This document shows positions 33,727 to 41,385 of a stretch of DNA of 64,000 nucleotides, in pieces. The DNA lies in assembly GCF_017353255.1 (NCBI RefSeq), contig NZ_JAFMYU010000006.1, positions 248,001 through 312,000 on the forward strand, given 5' to 3'. How positions within the stretch are numbered: the stretch's first letter is position 1; each line of letters begins with the position of its first letter. Origin of the DNA: Fibrella aquatilis (GTDB lineage: Bacteria; Bacteroidota; Bacteroidia; Cytophagales; Spirosomataceae). Under the pieces are notes generated by a model. It did not search any database. It was not told the DNA's origin and worked only from the letters and a program-made list of their open reading frames with translations. Position numbers and translations under genes: made by a program.

Positions 33727-36366
33727 TCACTCCCCTATCCGCACCTTAGCGCCTGACCCAATCAACAATTTCCCCTGCTCAATCAACTGATTAGCAGCAG
33801 CTTGCCCGGTTAATTTAACCACGTGACCGGGGCTGACCAGGGCTTTGTCCGAAAGCGTGGGCAGCAGCCCGCACGACCAAGTATTCGGCGATTGCCACGC
33901 GCCAGTGCGCAGGCTCGTGCGGAGGCGGGCGGTGGTGCAACGCGCCAGGGCGGTGCGGCTGAGCGTGGCAAACCAACCATCCTGCAAGCTACCGGCGTTG
34001 GGCTGAAGCGGGTCTACGCGAAACAGCACGGTTTTGGTCATGCCGCCCCAGACAAAATAATCCCGGTTTTTAATGGCCAGCGTGTGCCCGCGCCCGTCGG
34101 TGGTGAGACGCACAACGGCCTCGCGCGTGGCCATGTCGGGGCTGAGAATGAGCAGGTATGCCCCGCCCAGGTAATCGCCCGGCTGGTGGTCGACGGTAAT
34201 CGGGATGCCGTAGGCCGACGCCCCCGTTACGTAAGCCCGGCCATCTTCGTCGGCGGCAATGGCCCCGTATTTCGAGAAAACGGTGTTGGCTTTGGTACTG
34301 GGCAACCGGGCCGTAAACTGCTGACCCAGTGCGTATTGCCCCGTGGCAGGCTCATAGCGCCCCACAAAAAGCTTGATTTCCGTGTTTGAATTATTGAAAT
34401 CCGCAAAATTGTCGCCACCCACCACCGTCACCTTCTGCATAATATCGAACGGGCTGTAGCGCAGCGCGTGGTTGCCGCCCGCCACCTCATAGGCCACGTA
34501 GAGCTTCCCATCCAGCCCCAGCGACGCGCGAAACGCCCGCACGTCGGCCATGTTGTTGTTCGAGGCGTTAAGCCAGCGGGGGTTACGGCTTCCGTCGGCC
34601 AGGAGTGAGTCGGCCTCCCAGTTATAAGCCACATATTTGGTGGTGGCGCAGTTGAACGACATCCCCCGAATCACGGGCACGTAAACCGGCAGCCGACCCG
34701 CGTTGGTTTGCGCGTTGAAGTTCCGAAACCCTACGCCGATGGCCGTCCCTGTGGCCTCGTCTACCACCACGTCGCCACTATACTGCGAGACGGCCCCAAA
34801 GTTGCCCAGTTCAACGCCCTCGCGGTTCTGCACCTTGATTTCCGTGCCCGATAGCTGCCCGTCGGGGTCGGTGCTGGTGCTGCTGAGGTACATGTTGGTG
34901 CCCCCCGGCCCGGCATCCACGCGCCATACGTAGCGCCCCGTGGGCATCGTTTTTTTCCACAAGATGGTGTCGGCAGCCACATTTAGTTTCAGCATCCCGT
35001 CGGCCCCGGCGGCCAGGTACAGGTTGTCGGTACTGTCGCGGGCCAGGTCAGTGACACGGGCGGCGAGGCGGGTGAGGGCCAGCACGGTCTTGCCGTCGGC
35101 GGTGAGTTTGAGCAGGCAACCCGGCGAGGTAGCAGTAGCGCCATTCAGCAATTTCGGCACCACGCCGGGAAACGAGACCGCCCCCAGATTGGCCGCCAGC
35201 ACGATGGCCCCGTTTTGCTGAATCACCGATCCGCGCACGTCTTCGGCGTCGGAGGTGCCGCCCAGGTAGCTGGCCGAGGTAAAGTTATTTGCCACCACCA
35301 CCAGCCGCAAGGGCACGTAGCCTACGCTGGCCCCCTGGTTATCTACGGCCCGGCTCGTGACGTCATACGTACCCACGCCGTAGCCCGACCAGTCTAAAGC
35401 ATAATTGGCCGATGTGCTCGATCCAATCTTTTGACTATTAGCATAATAGTCAACCCGAATTACGCTCCCGTCGGGGTCTGTGGCGGTGCTTTGCAGCGAC
35501 AGCGTCGAGCCAATGGGCACCGTCAGGCTGGCTGCAGCAGGAAAGGTGATCTTGCTCAGTGGCGCGTTATTAAGTCCATTGCCCCGCACCCGAAGGTTGT
35601 CGAAATACATTTTCTGATAGGCCCCCGTACGCCAGTCGTTACGGATGATGATGTGGTAGATACCATCGCGCGGGGCTACAAACGTACCGGCGCGACGGAC
35701 CAAAAAATTGCTCGTCGAAGCTGACTTATAGCCAAAAATAAACGTAGTGTCCTGCAAGGATTGCGCCGGGGCGTAGAGCACCCGAATGGGCACGAGGTTA
35801 GACTTGCAGGCATCGACAAACTCCACGGTGTAGGTCTCTCCCGCTTTCAACGAAATACCCGGCGAAGCGGCCATGTTGGCTTCCTGGATGTTGAATCCCC
35901 ACAGCGAGGGCGTACCATGCCAGCCAAACGTACCTTCATTCCGCCAGTCGCTAACGAGTTTCCAGTAATCAAGCCCCTTGTCGAAATTCCAGTGGGCGTA
36001 AGGACCCACGGTACCATCGGCGAAGGTGACGAGCATGGCAACGGGTGTCGATGTGCCCACCGCGCCCGCATTGCCGGTGGCGCGGGCAGTGAGGGTGTAA
36101 CTGGCGGGGAGGAGGTCTTTCAGCGTATAGCTGTAGGGTTGCGTGGCCGTGGCTGCCAGGAAGGTAGTGAGCTTTTGTCCGTTTAGCAGCAGGTCAACCG
36201 CACTCAGCGACCCTACTGACGTGGTGGCGGTAAGGCTCACCGGAATGTCTACGCCTTCGGCAAAGGTGGTGTTGGTTTGGGGAGTAGTGATACCCACCTG
36301 TGGCTGGGCCATTACCTGCGTTGACAAGCCAACGCATAAGCATACAATAGATAAAGCGTAGCGCAT
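33727..36366 (-). CDS. Large secreted protein with Ig-like, carbohydrate-binding-like and propeller regions
   Basis: 879 residues from ATG 36366. Signal peptide to VMAQ. An Ig-like domain (about 22-110; ITTPQTNTTFAEG, VDLLLNGQK) is followed by a jelly-roll-like region (about 115-265; HWNFDKGLDYWKL, GTFVAPRDGIYHIIIRN), then a second Ig-like domain (about 270-350; ATDPDGSVIRVDYYANSQKIG). A long stretch of repeated strands (about 360-780) suggests a beta-propeller. The C-terminus has WSCGLLPTLSDKALVSPGHVVKL, like a module often found at the ends of Cytophagales surface proteins. Possibly glycan-binding; no catalytic residues recognised. Confidence 0.75.
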   Translation of the reverse strand: MRYALSIVCLCVGLSTQVMAQPQVGITTPQTNTTFAEGVDIPVSLTATTSVGSLSAVDLLLNGQKLTTFLAATATQPYSYTLKDLLPASYTLTARATGNAGAVGTSTPVAMLVTFADGTVGPYAHWNFDKGLDYWKLVSDWRNEGTFGWHGTPSLWGFNIQEANMAASPGISLKAGETYTVEFVDACKSNLVPIRVLYAPAQSLQDTTFIFGYKSASTSNFLVRRAGTFVAPRDGIYHIIIRNDWRTGAYQKMYFDNLRVRGNGLNNAPLSKITFPAAASLTVPIGSTLSLQSTATDPDGSVIRVDYYANSQKIGSSTSANYALDWSGYGVGTYDVTSRAVDNQGASVGYVPLRLVVVANNFTSASYLGGTSDAEDVRGSVIQQNGAIVLAANLGAVSFPGVVPKLLNGATATSPGCLLKLTADGKTVLALTRLAARVTDLARDSTDNLYLAAGADGMLKLNVAADTILWKKTMPTGRYVWRVDAGPGGTNMYLSSTSTDPDGQLSGTEIKVQNREGVELGNFGAVSQYSGDVVVDEATGTAIGVGFRNFNAQTNAGRLPVYVPVIRGMSFNCATTKYVAYNWEADSLLADGSRNPRWLNASNNNMADVRAFRASLGLDGKLYVAYEVAGGNHALRYSPFDIMQKVTVVGGDNFADFNNSNTEIKLFVGRYEPATGQYALGQQFTARLPSTKANTVFSKYGAIAADEDGRAYVTGASAYGIPITVDHQPGDYLGGAYLLILSPDMATREAVVRLTTDGRGHTLAIKNRDYFVWGGMTKTVLFRVDPLQPNAGSLQDGWFATLSRTALARCTTARLRTSLRTGAWQSPNTWSCGLLPTLSDKALVSPGHVVKLTGQAAANQLIEQGKLLIGSGAKVRIGE

Positions 36367-36405
36367 AAAGTACAAGGGTAAGTAGTAAGTAGTAAATATT
36401 CCTGG

Positions 36406-37395
36406 TTATGCACCAGGCTCAGTCAACCCGGCTCGGCACCAATGCTGTGTACCATCTTCGTCGAGCAGGTTGCCGTGCATGGGTTCGCCGAGTTCGTGGG
36501 TGAGCATGTTCAGGCCGGGGTTCCAGCACACGTCGAGGTCAGGCTCGTTGAGGGCCTCAAATTTGGCCCACCAGAGGGCCGGTGGGTGGCAGTCGGGGCG
36601 GTAAATATTGGCCGTTTCGGCCACCAACACTTTCTTATCGGGAAACAACCGACGGGCGGCCACCAGCATGCCGGGAATGTCGTTCTCGAAATAAATATTC
36701 AATCCCACAATGTCGAGCAGGTCAGAACGGCCTTGCTGCCAGGTAAAGCACTGATTGTCAATGGCCACTTGGTCATATTGCCCTAGCACGGTGGCAAAAG
36801 GCCGCGCCTGGTCATCCCAGGGCATGTCGCCCCAGCCCCAGGGTTCGCTCATGGCGGTCAGGCAGTTGGCATCGCCATCCTTTAGCCCCCTGGCAATGGC
36901 GATGGTGATGGCACTGGTCTGTTTGTATACCGCCCACCAGTCGCGCCCACCAAATGGCCACTGCCGGTTGTTGGGCAGGGCAATCCAGTCGGTCCAGATG
37001 CCCAGTTCAACGCCCAGATTATAACTGCGGAACGACCCGGCATAACGCCGGGCAATGGTATAGGCCAGGTCATACATAGCCGCGGCAGCTTGTCCATTCC
37101 AGAACATGGCCTCGTCGATCCATTCGGGCAGGCCGTAATGATTCAGCGCCAGTTCAATTTGGCCATGGCTAACAGCCTGCAACCGGTCGAGCCAGGGGTA
37201 GTCGGGGCGGCGGTTGGTTTCGTCCCAGAGTACGGTGTCGCGGAAACGGGTGAGGCCCATCTGACGCGCTCGTTTGTAGTTCAGCTCCATCTGCCCTACG
37301 TGTCCCGTAGCGCGGGTGTTGGAGAAATGCAGCAGCCGACCATCGTCGCCCCGGCCCCGTACCACACTACCGTCGAAACACATCCCGTAGATCAT
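36406..37395 (-). CDS. Putative GH-A-clan TIM-barrel glycosidase-like protein
   Basis: 329 residues, no signal peptide. Features fit a clan GH-A barrel: FRDTVLWDETNRRPDYPWLDR, IELALNHYGLPEWID, LGVELGIWTDW in place of the usual Asn-Glu acid/base strand, LDIVGLNIYFEND, and VLVAETANIYRP with the probable nucleophile Glu. Trp-rich substrate-cleft segments (EPWGWGDMPWDD) also occur. It does not match a glycoside hydrolase family I can name. The start overlaps the stop of the upstream esterase gene by 4 bases (ATGA), so the two are translationally coupled. Confidence 0.7.
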   Translation of the reverse strand: MIYGMCFDGSVVRGRGDDGRLLHFSNTRATGHVGQMELNYKRARQMGLTRFRDTVLWDETNRRPDYPWLDRLQAVSHGQIELALNHYGLPEWIDEAMFWNGQAAAAMYDLAYTIARRYAGSFRSYNLGVELGIWTDWIALPNNRQWPFGGRDWWAVYKQTSAITIAIARGLKDGDANCLTAMSEPWGWGDMPWDDQARPFATVLGQYDQVAIDNQCFTWQQGRSDLLDIVGLNIYFENDIPGMLVAARRLFPDKKVLVAETANIYRPDCHPPALWWAKFEALNEPDLDVCWNPGLNMLTHELGEPMHGNLLDEDGTQHWCRAGLTEPGA

Positions 37396-38087
37396 TTCGT
37401 CAGCATCTGCTCAATTACCCGCCAGACGTTTTCGGTTACGATGCGGTGGCCCTGCACATTGGGGTGGATGCCGTCGGGCTGATTAAGCCGGGGGATGCCG
37501 CCCACGTTTTCGAGCAGAAACGGGATCAGGACGGCCTTGTTTTTGGTGGCCAGTTCCTTGAAAATACCCCGGAATTCGGTGGTGTAGGCCTTGCCCAGAT
37601 TGGGCGGAATCTGCATGCCTGCAATCACGATCTGCGTGGCAGGGTTCTTCAGCCGGACGGTGTCAATGATGGCCTGCAAATTGGCCCGCGACGACTTGAG
37701 CGGAATACCCCGCAGGCCATCGTTACCGCCCAGTTCGAGCACAAAGATGTCGCAGGGTTGACGCAAAATCCAGCCGATGCGGCTGCGCCCACCGGCGGTG
37801 GTTTCGCCACTCAGGCCCGCATTCACCACGCGGTAAGGCAAACCCAGCGAGTCGATTCGCGCACCAATCCGGTTAGGAAATGCATCGGCGGTGTTGTCGA
37901 GGCCGTAGCCTGCGGCAAGGCTGTTGCCAAAGAAAACAATGGTTTTTTTTCTTGTCGAAGTAGCTGTTGCTGAGCCAGTTGACGAATCGACACTGACACC
38001 TTCGGTTTTGGCTGTATCCTTTTTGGCGCCGCAACTGAGGCAAAGAGAAACGCTGGCCAGCACAACCAGTTGGCAAATACGCTGCAT
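37392..38087 (-). CDS. TesA-like SGNH arylesterase/lysophospholipase, predicted lipoprotein
   Basis: 231 residues from ATG 38087. The open frame runs up to 38198, but residues encoded there come from the 33-bp palindrome and lie before the signal. Lipoprotein signal MQRICQLVVLASVSLCLSC with Cys19. SGNH blocks: block I FFGNSLAAGYGL (Ser nucleophile), block II NAGLSGETTAGG, block III LELGGNDGLRG, block V DGIHPNVQGH. It hydrolyses acyl esters in the periplasm. In E. coli tesA lies next to ybbA-ybbP; here ybbA is 0.7 kb away. Coupled to the GH-A-like gene by a 4-base overlap. Confidence 0.9.
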   Translation of the reverse strand: MQRICQLVVLASVSLCLSCGAKKDTAKTEGVSVDSSTGSATATSTRKKTIVFFGNSLAAGYGLDNTADAFPNRIGARIDSLGLPYRVVNAGLSGETTAGGRSRIGWILRQPCDIFVLELGGNDGLRGIPLKSSRANLQAIIDTVRLKNPATQIVIAGMQIPPNLGKAYTTEFRGIFKELATKNKAVLIPFLLENVGGIPRLNQPDGIHPNVQGHRIVTENVWRVIEQMLTK

Positions 38088-38138
38088 AGAAACCGGGTTT
38101 TCTACTACAAACCGAATGCAACGCGACAGGTTCAAAAA

Positions 38139-38223
38139 GAGAGTGGTGAGTGCTAAACGGTAAGTGATGAGTGCGCTTCGCGTAAGCAAACTCATCACTT
38201 ACCGTTTAGCACTCACCACTCTC
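38139..38223. repeat. Intergenic palindrome, 33-bp perfect stem with 7-base periodic arms
   Basis: Arms 38139-38171 and 38191-38223 are exact reverse complements. The arm reads GAGTGGT, GAGTGCT, AAACGGT, AAGTGAT, GAG in 7-base register. It begins right at the stop of the small secreted protein gene (38224-38226) and ends 51 bases before the esterase ATG. A smaller hairpin sits in the loop. Confidence 0.95.
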
Positions 38224-38571
38224 TTACTTATGACAATCAGCTACGATGTTCCACTGATCGGCTTTGCAGAGCGTGATGTCTTCCACTTTGCATTCCGACT
38301 TGTCTTCGGCAATGAGCTTGACGTCCCACTTGCCGCAATCGACCTCCACGTCTATCGACTCGCCGGGGGCCAGCAGTTCGTCATCGTCTAGGATGTCATC
38401 GCCCCAGTGATCCTCATTGTCCGGCGAAATAAAGATCTGATCAACGGTGAAGTTGGTAGTGTTCTTGATGTGAATCGTCTTTTTGTCGGTTTGCTGAACG
38501 GTTTTTGCGGTAAAACCAGTGGCAACTGCCAGCGTAATGGCCAGGGTAAGCAGGAGTGGGTACTGTTTCAT
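38224..38571 (-). CDS. Small secreted conserved hypothetical protein
   Basis: 115 residues with a signal peptide (MKQYPLLLTLAITLAVATGFTA). The mature part resembles a small secreted beta-protein family I have seen but cannot name: IKNTTNFTVDQIFISPDNEDHWGDDIL, LLAPGESIDVEVDCGKWDVKLI, DKSECKVEDITLC, with conserved Trp, Gly-Glu-Ser and Cys positions. Strongly acidic (pI low), about 93 residues mature, probably with a disulfide. No function is known to me. Same strand as the TesA-like esterase but separated from it by the palindrome. Confidence 0.75.
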   Translation of the reverse strand: MKQYPLLLTLAITLAVATGFTAKTVQQTDKKTIHIKNTTNFTVDQIFISPDNEDHWGDDILDDDELLAPGESIDVEVDCGKWDVKLIAEDKSECKVEDITLCKADQWNIVADCHK

Positions 38572-38767
38572 TCTTGTCTTGTTTATAGTGAACGACTGAG
38601 TAATAGTACGGTGCTTTACTAGTTAGCTTGTGGGATACTTACTAAGCAGTGCCCGATAGTTACTGAGCGCGACCAGGCACTGGCTGATATGTTGCGGCGA
38701 CAGGCAAACGAAAGCGGCCCGGCCTGGGTTATTCCTTTAGAATTAGTACCGGCATACAACCCGACTT

Positions 38768-39454
38768 ATGAGCCTACGCGTTGATAACCTGACAAAGACT
38801 TACCAGAGTGCTGGCCAGACCCTGACCGTACTTCACGATGTGTCGTTTGACCTGCAACCCGGCGACAGCTTTGCCATTGTGGGGCCTAGCGGCAGCGGAA
38901 AAACTACCCTGCTGGGTCTGTGTGCTGGTTTAGACCGGGCCTCGTCGGGTAGTGTGTGGCTCAACGGCGTATTGCTCGACAACCTCAGCGAAGATCAGCG
39001 GGCGGCGGTGCGCAACCAGCACGTGGGCTTTATCTTCCAGAATTTTCAGTTACTACCCACCCTTACGGCCCTCGAAAACGTAATGGTACCGCTGGAACTG
39101 CGTGGTCAACGCGGGGCCGAGCGCATTGCCCGTGACCTGCTCGACCGCGTGGGTCTGGCCGACCGGGGCCACCACTACCCCCTGCAACTGAGCGGCGGCG
39201 AACAGCAACGCGTTTCGCTGGCGCGGGCATTCAGCAACCGGCCGGCCGTACTCTTTGCCGACGAACCCACCGGCAACCTCGACGAAGACACCAGCGCCAC
39301 CGTAGAAAACCTCCTCTTCGACCTCAACCGCGAAGCGGGCACAACGCTCGTGATCGTGACCCACAACCTGGAACTCGCCGCCAAAACGGGCCGCATGATC
39401 CGCATTCGGGGGGGGCACGTGGTAGAGGACGTGGTAAAAAAAACCCTCGTATAG
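38768..39454 (+). CDS. ABC transporter ATP-binding protein, YbbA/LolD type
   Basis: 228 residues. Walker A GPSGSGKTT (39-47), Q-loop in GFIFQNFQLLPTL, signature LSGGEQQRVSLARAF, Walker B VLFADEPTGNLD, H-loop in VIVTHNLELA. This is the LolD/MacB/FtsE-like subclass that drives FtsX-fold permeases in extracting or moving lipids or hydrophobic molecules. No permease follows directly; the matching YbbP-type permease is 17.4 kb downstream on the same strand at 56835, beyond an inserted polysaccharide locus. The TesA-like esterase lies on the other side, as in the tesA/ybbA/ybbP arrangement of E. coli. Confidence 0.93.
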   Translation: MSLRVDNLTKTYQSAGQTLTVLHDVSFDLQPGDSFAIVGPSGSGKTTLLGLCAGLDRASSGSVWLNGVLLDNLSEDQRAAVRNQHVGFIFQNFQLLPTLTALENVMVPLELRGQRGAERIARDLLDRVGLADRGHHYPLQLSGGEQQRVSLARAFSNRPAVLFADEPTGNLDEDTSATVENLLFDLNREAGTTLVIVTHNLELAAKTGRMIRIRGGHVVEDVVKKTLV

Positions 39455-39500
39455 GGTTTTCATTATGAAACAGCGCGCCGGTGAAGCCTACTTTTACGCA

Positions 39501-39517
39501 GATGGCAGGTTGCCATC
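39501..39517. promoter_or_regulatory. Palindrome upstream of the GH9 gene
   Basis: GATGGCA-GGT-TGCCATC, a perfect 7-bp inverted repeat 24 bases before the chosen ATG. It could be an operator for the PUL regulator or a leader hairpin. I found no second copy upstream of susC. Confidence 0.3.
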
Positions 39518-39540
39518 TCCCTTTGTTTGCCGGGCATCGA

Positions 39541-41367
39541 ATGACACGTCTATCTTGGCCGAGTGCCGCCGTCGGAAACGCGCATAGCAACCGGCTCCTA
39601 TCTATCGGTTTCTGCTGGCTTATATTCCTGCTGGCCCTACAGGCTGCCGGACAACCCACCGTAGAAGTCATCCGCCTTAACCAGATCGGTTTTTACCCAG
39701 ACGCCGCCAAAGTGGCCATTGTAGTGGGCGAACCGGGCAGCAACACCACCGCTCAGCCGTTTCAGGTCCTGACCACCAGCGGCAAAAAGGTGGTCTTCAG
39801 CGGTACGCTCAGCCCCGCCCGCCCCAACGCCTTTTCGGGTAAGCTGGCCCGCACGGCAGATTTTTCGGCCCTCCACAACCCCGGCACGTTCGTCATAAAC
39901 ATACCGGGACTAGGCCAGTCGTACCCGTTTGCCATTCGTGCGGCGGTGCACCGCGACATGGCCGTGGGTGCGCTGAAAGGTTTCTATTTCCAGCGGGCAT
40001 CCGTTGCTTTGCCCGAATCATATGCCGGGCGATGGCACCGCCCGGCCGGGCACCCCGACAATCACATATTCATTCACCCGTCGGCAGCTTCAGCCACGCG
40101 CCCGGCGGGTACCACTATTTCGTCGCCCAGGGGGTGGTACGATGCCGGTGACTACAACAAGTATATTGTCAACTCCGGCATTTCTATGGGCACGCTGCTG
40201 TCGCTCTACGAAGACTATCCCGATTTTTGCAACTCGCTGATTACCAACATTCCCGAAAGCAACAACAGCCTGCCCGATCTGCTCGATGAGTCGCTCTGGA
40301 ACCTGCGCTGGATGCTCACCATGCAGGACCCCACCGACGGGGGCGTGTACCACAAGCTTACCAATGCCAAATTCGACGGCATGGTGATGCCAGACAAAGC
40401 CACCAAAGAGCGGTATGTAGTGCAGAAAAGTGTTACCGCCACCCTCGATTTCGCCGCCGTGATGGCTCAGGCTGCCCGGATTTTCCGCCAGTTTCCCCGC
40501 GAACTGCCCGGTCTGGCCGACTCCTGCCAGACCGCCGCCGTGCGGGCGTGGGGTTGGGCCAAACAGAACCCCAACGCCCTCTATGTGCAGGACGACATGA
40601 ATAAGGCCTTCGACCCCGACGTGAGCACCGGCACCTACGGCGACCGCAACGCGTCTGACGAGTGGATCTGGGCGGCGGGTGAACTCTACCTGACCACCCG
40701 AGACGACGCCTACTACACGGCCGTGAACCTCTTCCCCGACGATAAAACGCCCCTGCCCAGCTGGCCACAGGTACGTACGCTGGCCTACTATTCACTGGCC
40801 CGGCTGGCCGATCAGCTCACACCACGCGCCCAACAGGACGCAGTCAATGTAAAAACCCGCATCATTCAGGAGGCCGACAAATTGAAGCAACACGTTGACA
40901 ACCAGGCATTTCAGACACCCATGGGCAAAACCGCCAGCGACTACATCTGGGGTAGCAGTTCTGTGGCAGCGAACCAGGGCATTGCGCTGCTTCAGGCCTA
41001 TCGGCTCACCAACGACAAATCGTACCTGGCGGCGGCGCTGGCCAACCTCGATTACCTGCTGGGCCGCAATGCCGTGGGCTATTCGTTCGTGACGGGTTTC
41101 GGCCACAAAACACCCATGCACCCCCACCACCGCCCCTCTATTGCCGATGGCGTTGAGGCACCGGTGCCGGGGCTACTGTCGGGCGGCACCAACGCCAACG
41201 CTGCCCGGCAGGACAACTGTAGCGGCTACACCACCACCGTTGCCGACGAAGTGTATCTGGATGCCGACTGCTCCTACGCCTCTAACGAAATTGCCATCAA
41301 CTGGAACGCCCCGCTTGTGTATTTTGTGGCAGCAATTGAAGCGTTGGAAGCAAAAACCGCGCGGTGA
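39541..41367 (+). CDS. Secreted glycoside hydrolase family 9 (endoglucanase type)
   Basis: 608 residues from ATG 39541; an in-frame ATG at 39481 is possible. Signal peptide to QAAGQ, CelD-type Ig-like N-terminal domain (about 38-125; VEVIRLNQIGFYPDAAKVAIV), then the (alpha/alpha)6 catalytic domain. Catalytic bases lie in GWYDAGDYNKY (Asp201 and Asp204), the His motif is in GHKTPMHPHHR, and the acid is Glu583 in SNEIAINWNAPL. It cleaves beta-1,4-glucan-type links in cellulose, mixed-linkage glucan or glucomannan. It is the first of four plus-strand PUL genes and is followed after 18 bases by the esterase. Confidence 0.93.
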   Translation: MTRLSWPSAAVGNAHSNRLLSIGFCWLIFLLALQAAGQPTVEVIRLNQIGFYPDAAKVAIVVGEPGSNTTAQPFQVLTTSGKKVVFSGTLSPARPNAFSGKLARTADFSALHNPGTFVINIPGLGQSYPFAIRAAVHRDMAVGALKGFYFQRASVALPESYAGRWHRPAGHPDNHIFIHPSAASATRPAGTTISSPRGWYDAGDYNKYIVNSGISMGTLLSLYEDYPDFCNSLITNIPESNNSLPDLLDESLWNLRWMLTMQDPTDGGVYHKLTNAKFDGMVMPDKATKERYVVQKSVTATLDFAAVMAQAARIFRQFPRELPGLADSCQTAAVRAWGWAKQNPNALYVQDDMNKAFDPDVSTGTYGDRNASDEWIWAAGELYLTTRDDAYYTAVNLFPDDKTPLPSWPQVRTLAYYSLARLADQLTPRAQQDAVNVKTRIIQEADKLKQHVDNQAFQTPMGKTASDYIWGSSSVAANQGIALLQAYRLTNDKSYLAAALANLDYLLGRNAVGYSFVTGFGHKTPMHPHHRPSIADGVEAPVPGLLSGGTNANAARQDNCSGYTTTVADEVYLDADCSYASNEIAINWNAPLVYFVAAIEALEAKTAR

Positions 41368-41385
41368 TTTCCTCCTTATTCCCTC

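Noticed and set aside
37936-37950. Programmed frameshift at the A8/T8 run in the TesA-like gene
   Set aside because: The frame is intact on both sides of the run and encodes RKKT just before the SGNH domain; nothing requires a shift.
38088-38198. N-terminal extension of the TesA-like esterase
   Set aside because: It is translated from the 33-bp palindrome and precedes a complete lipoprotein signal that starts at 38087.
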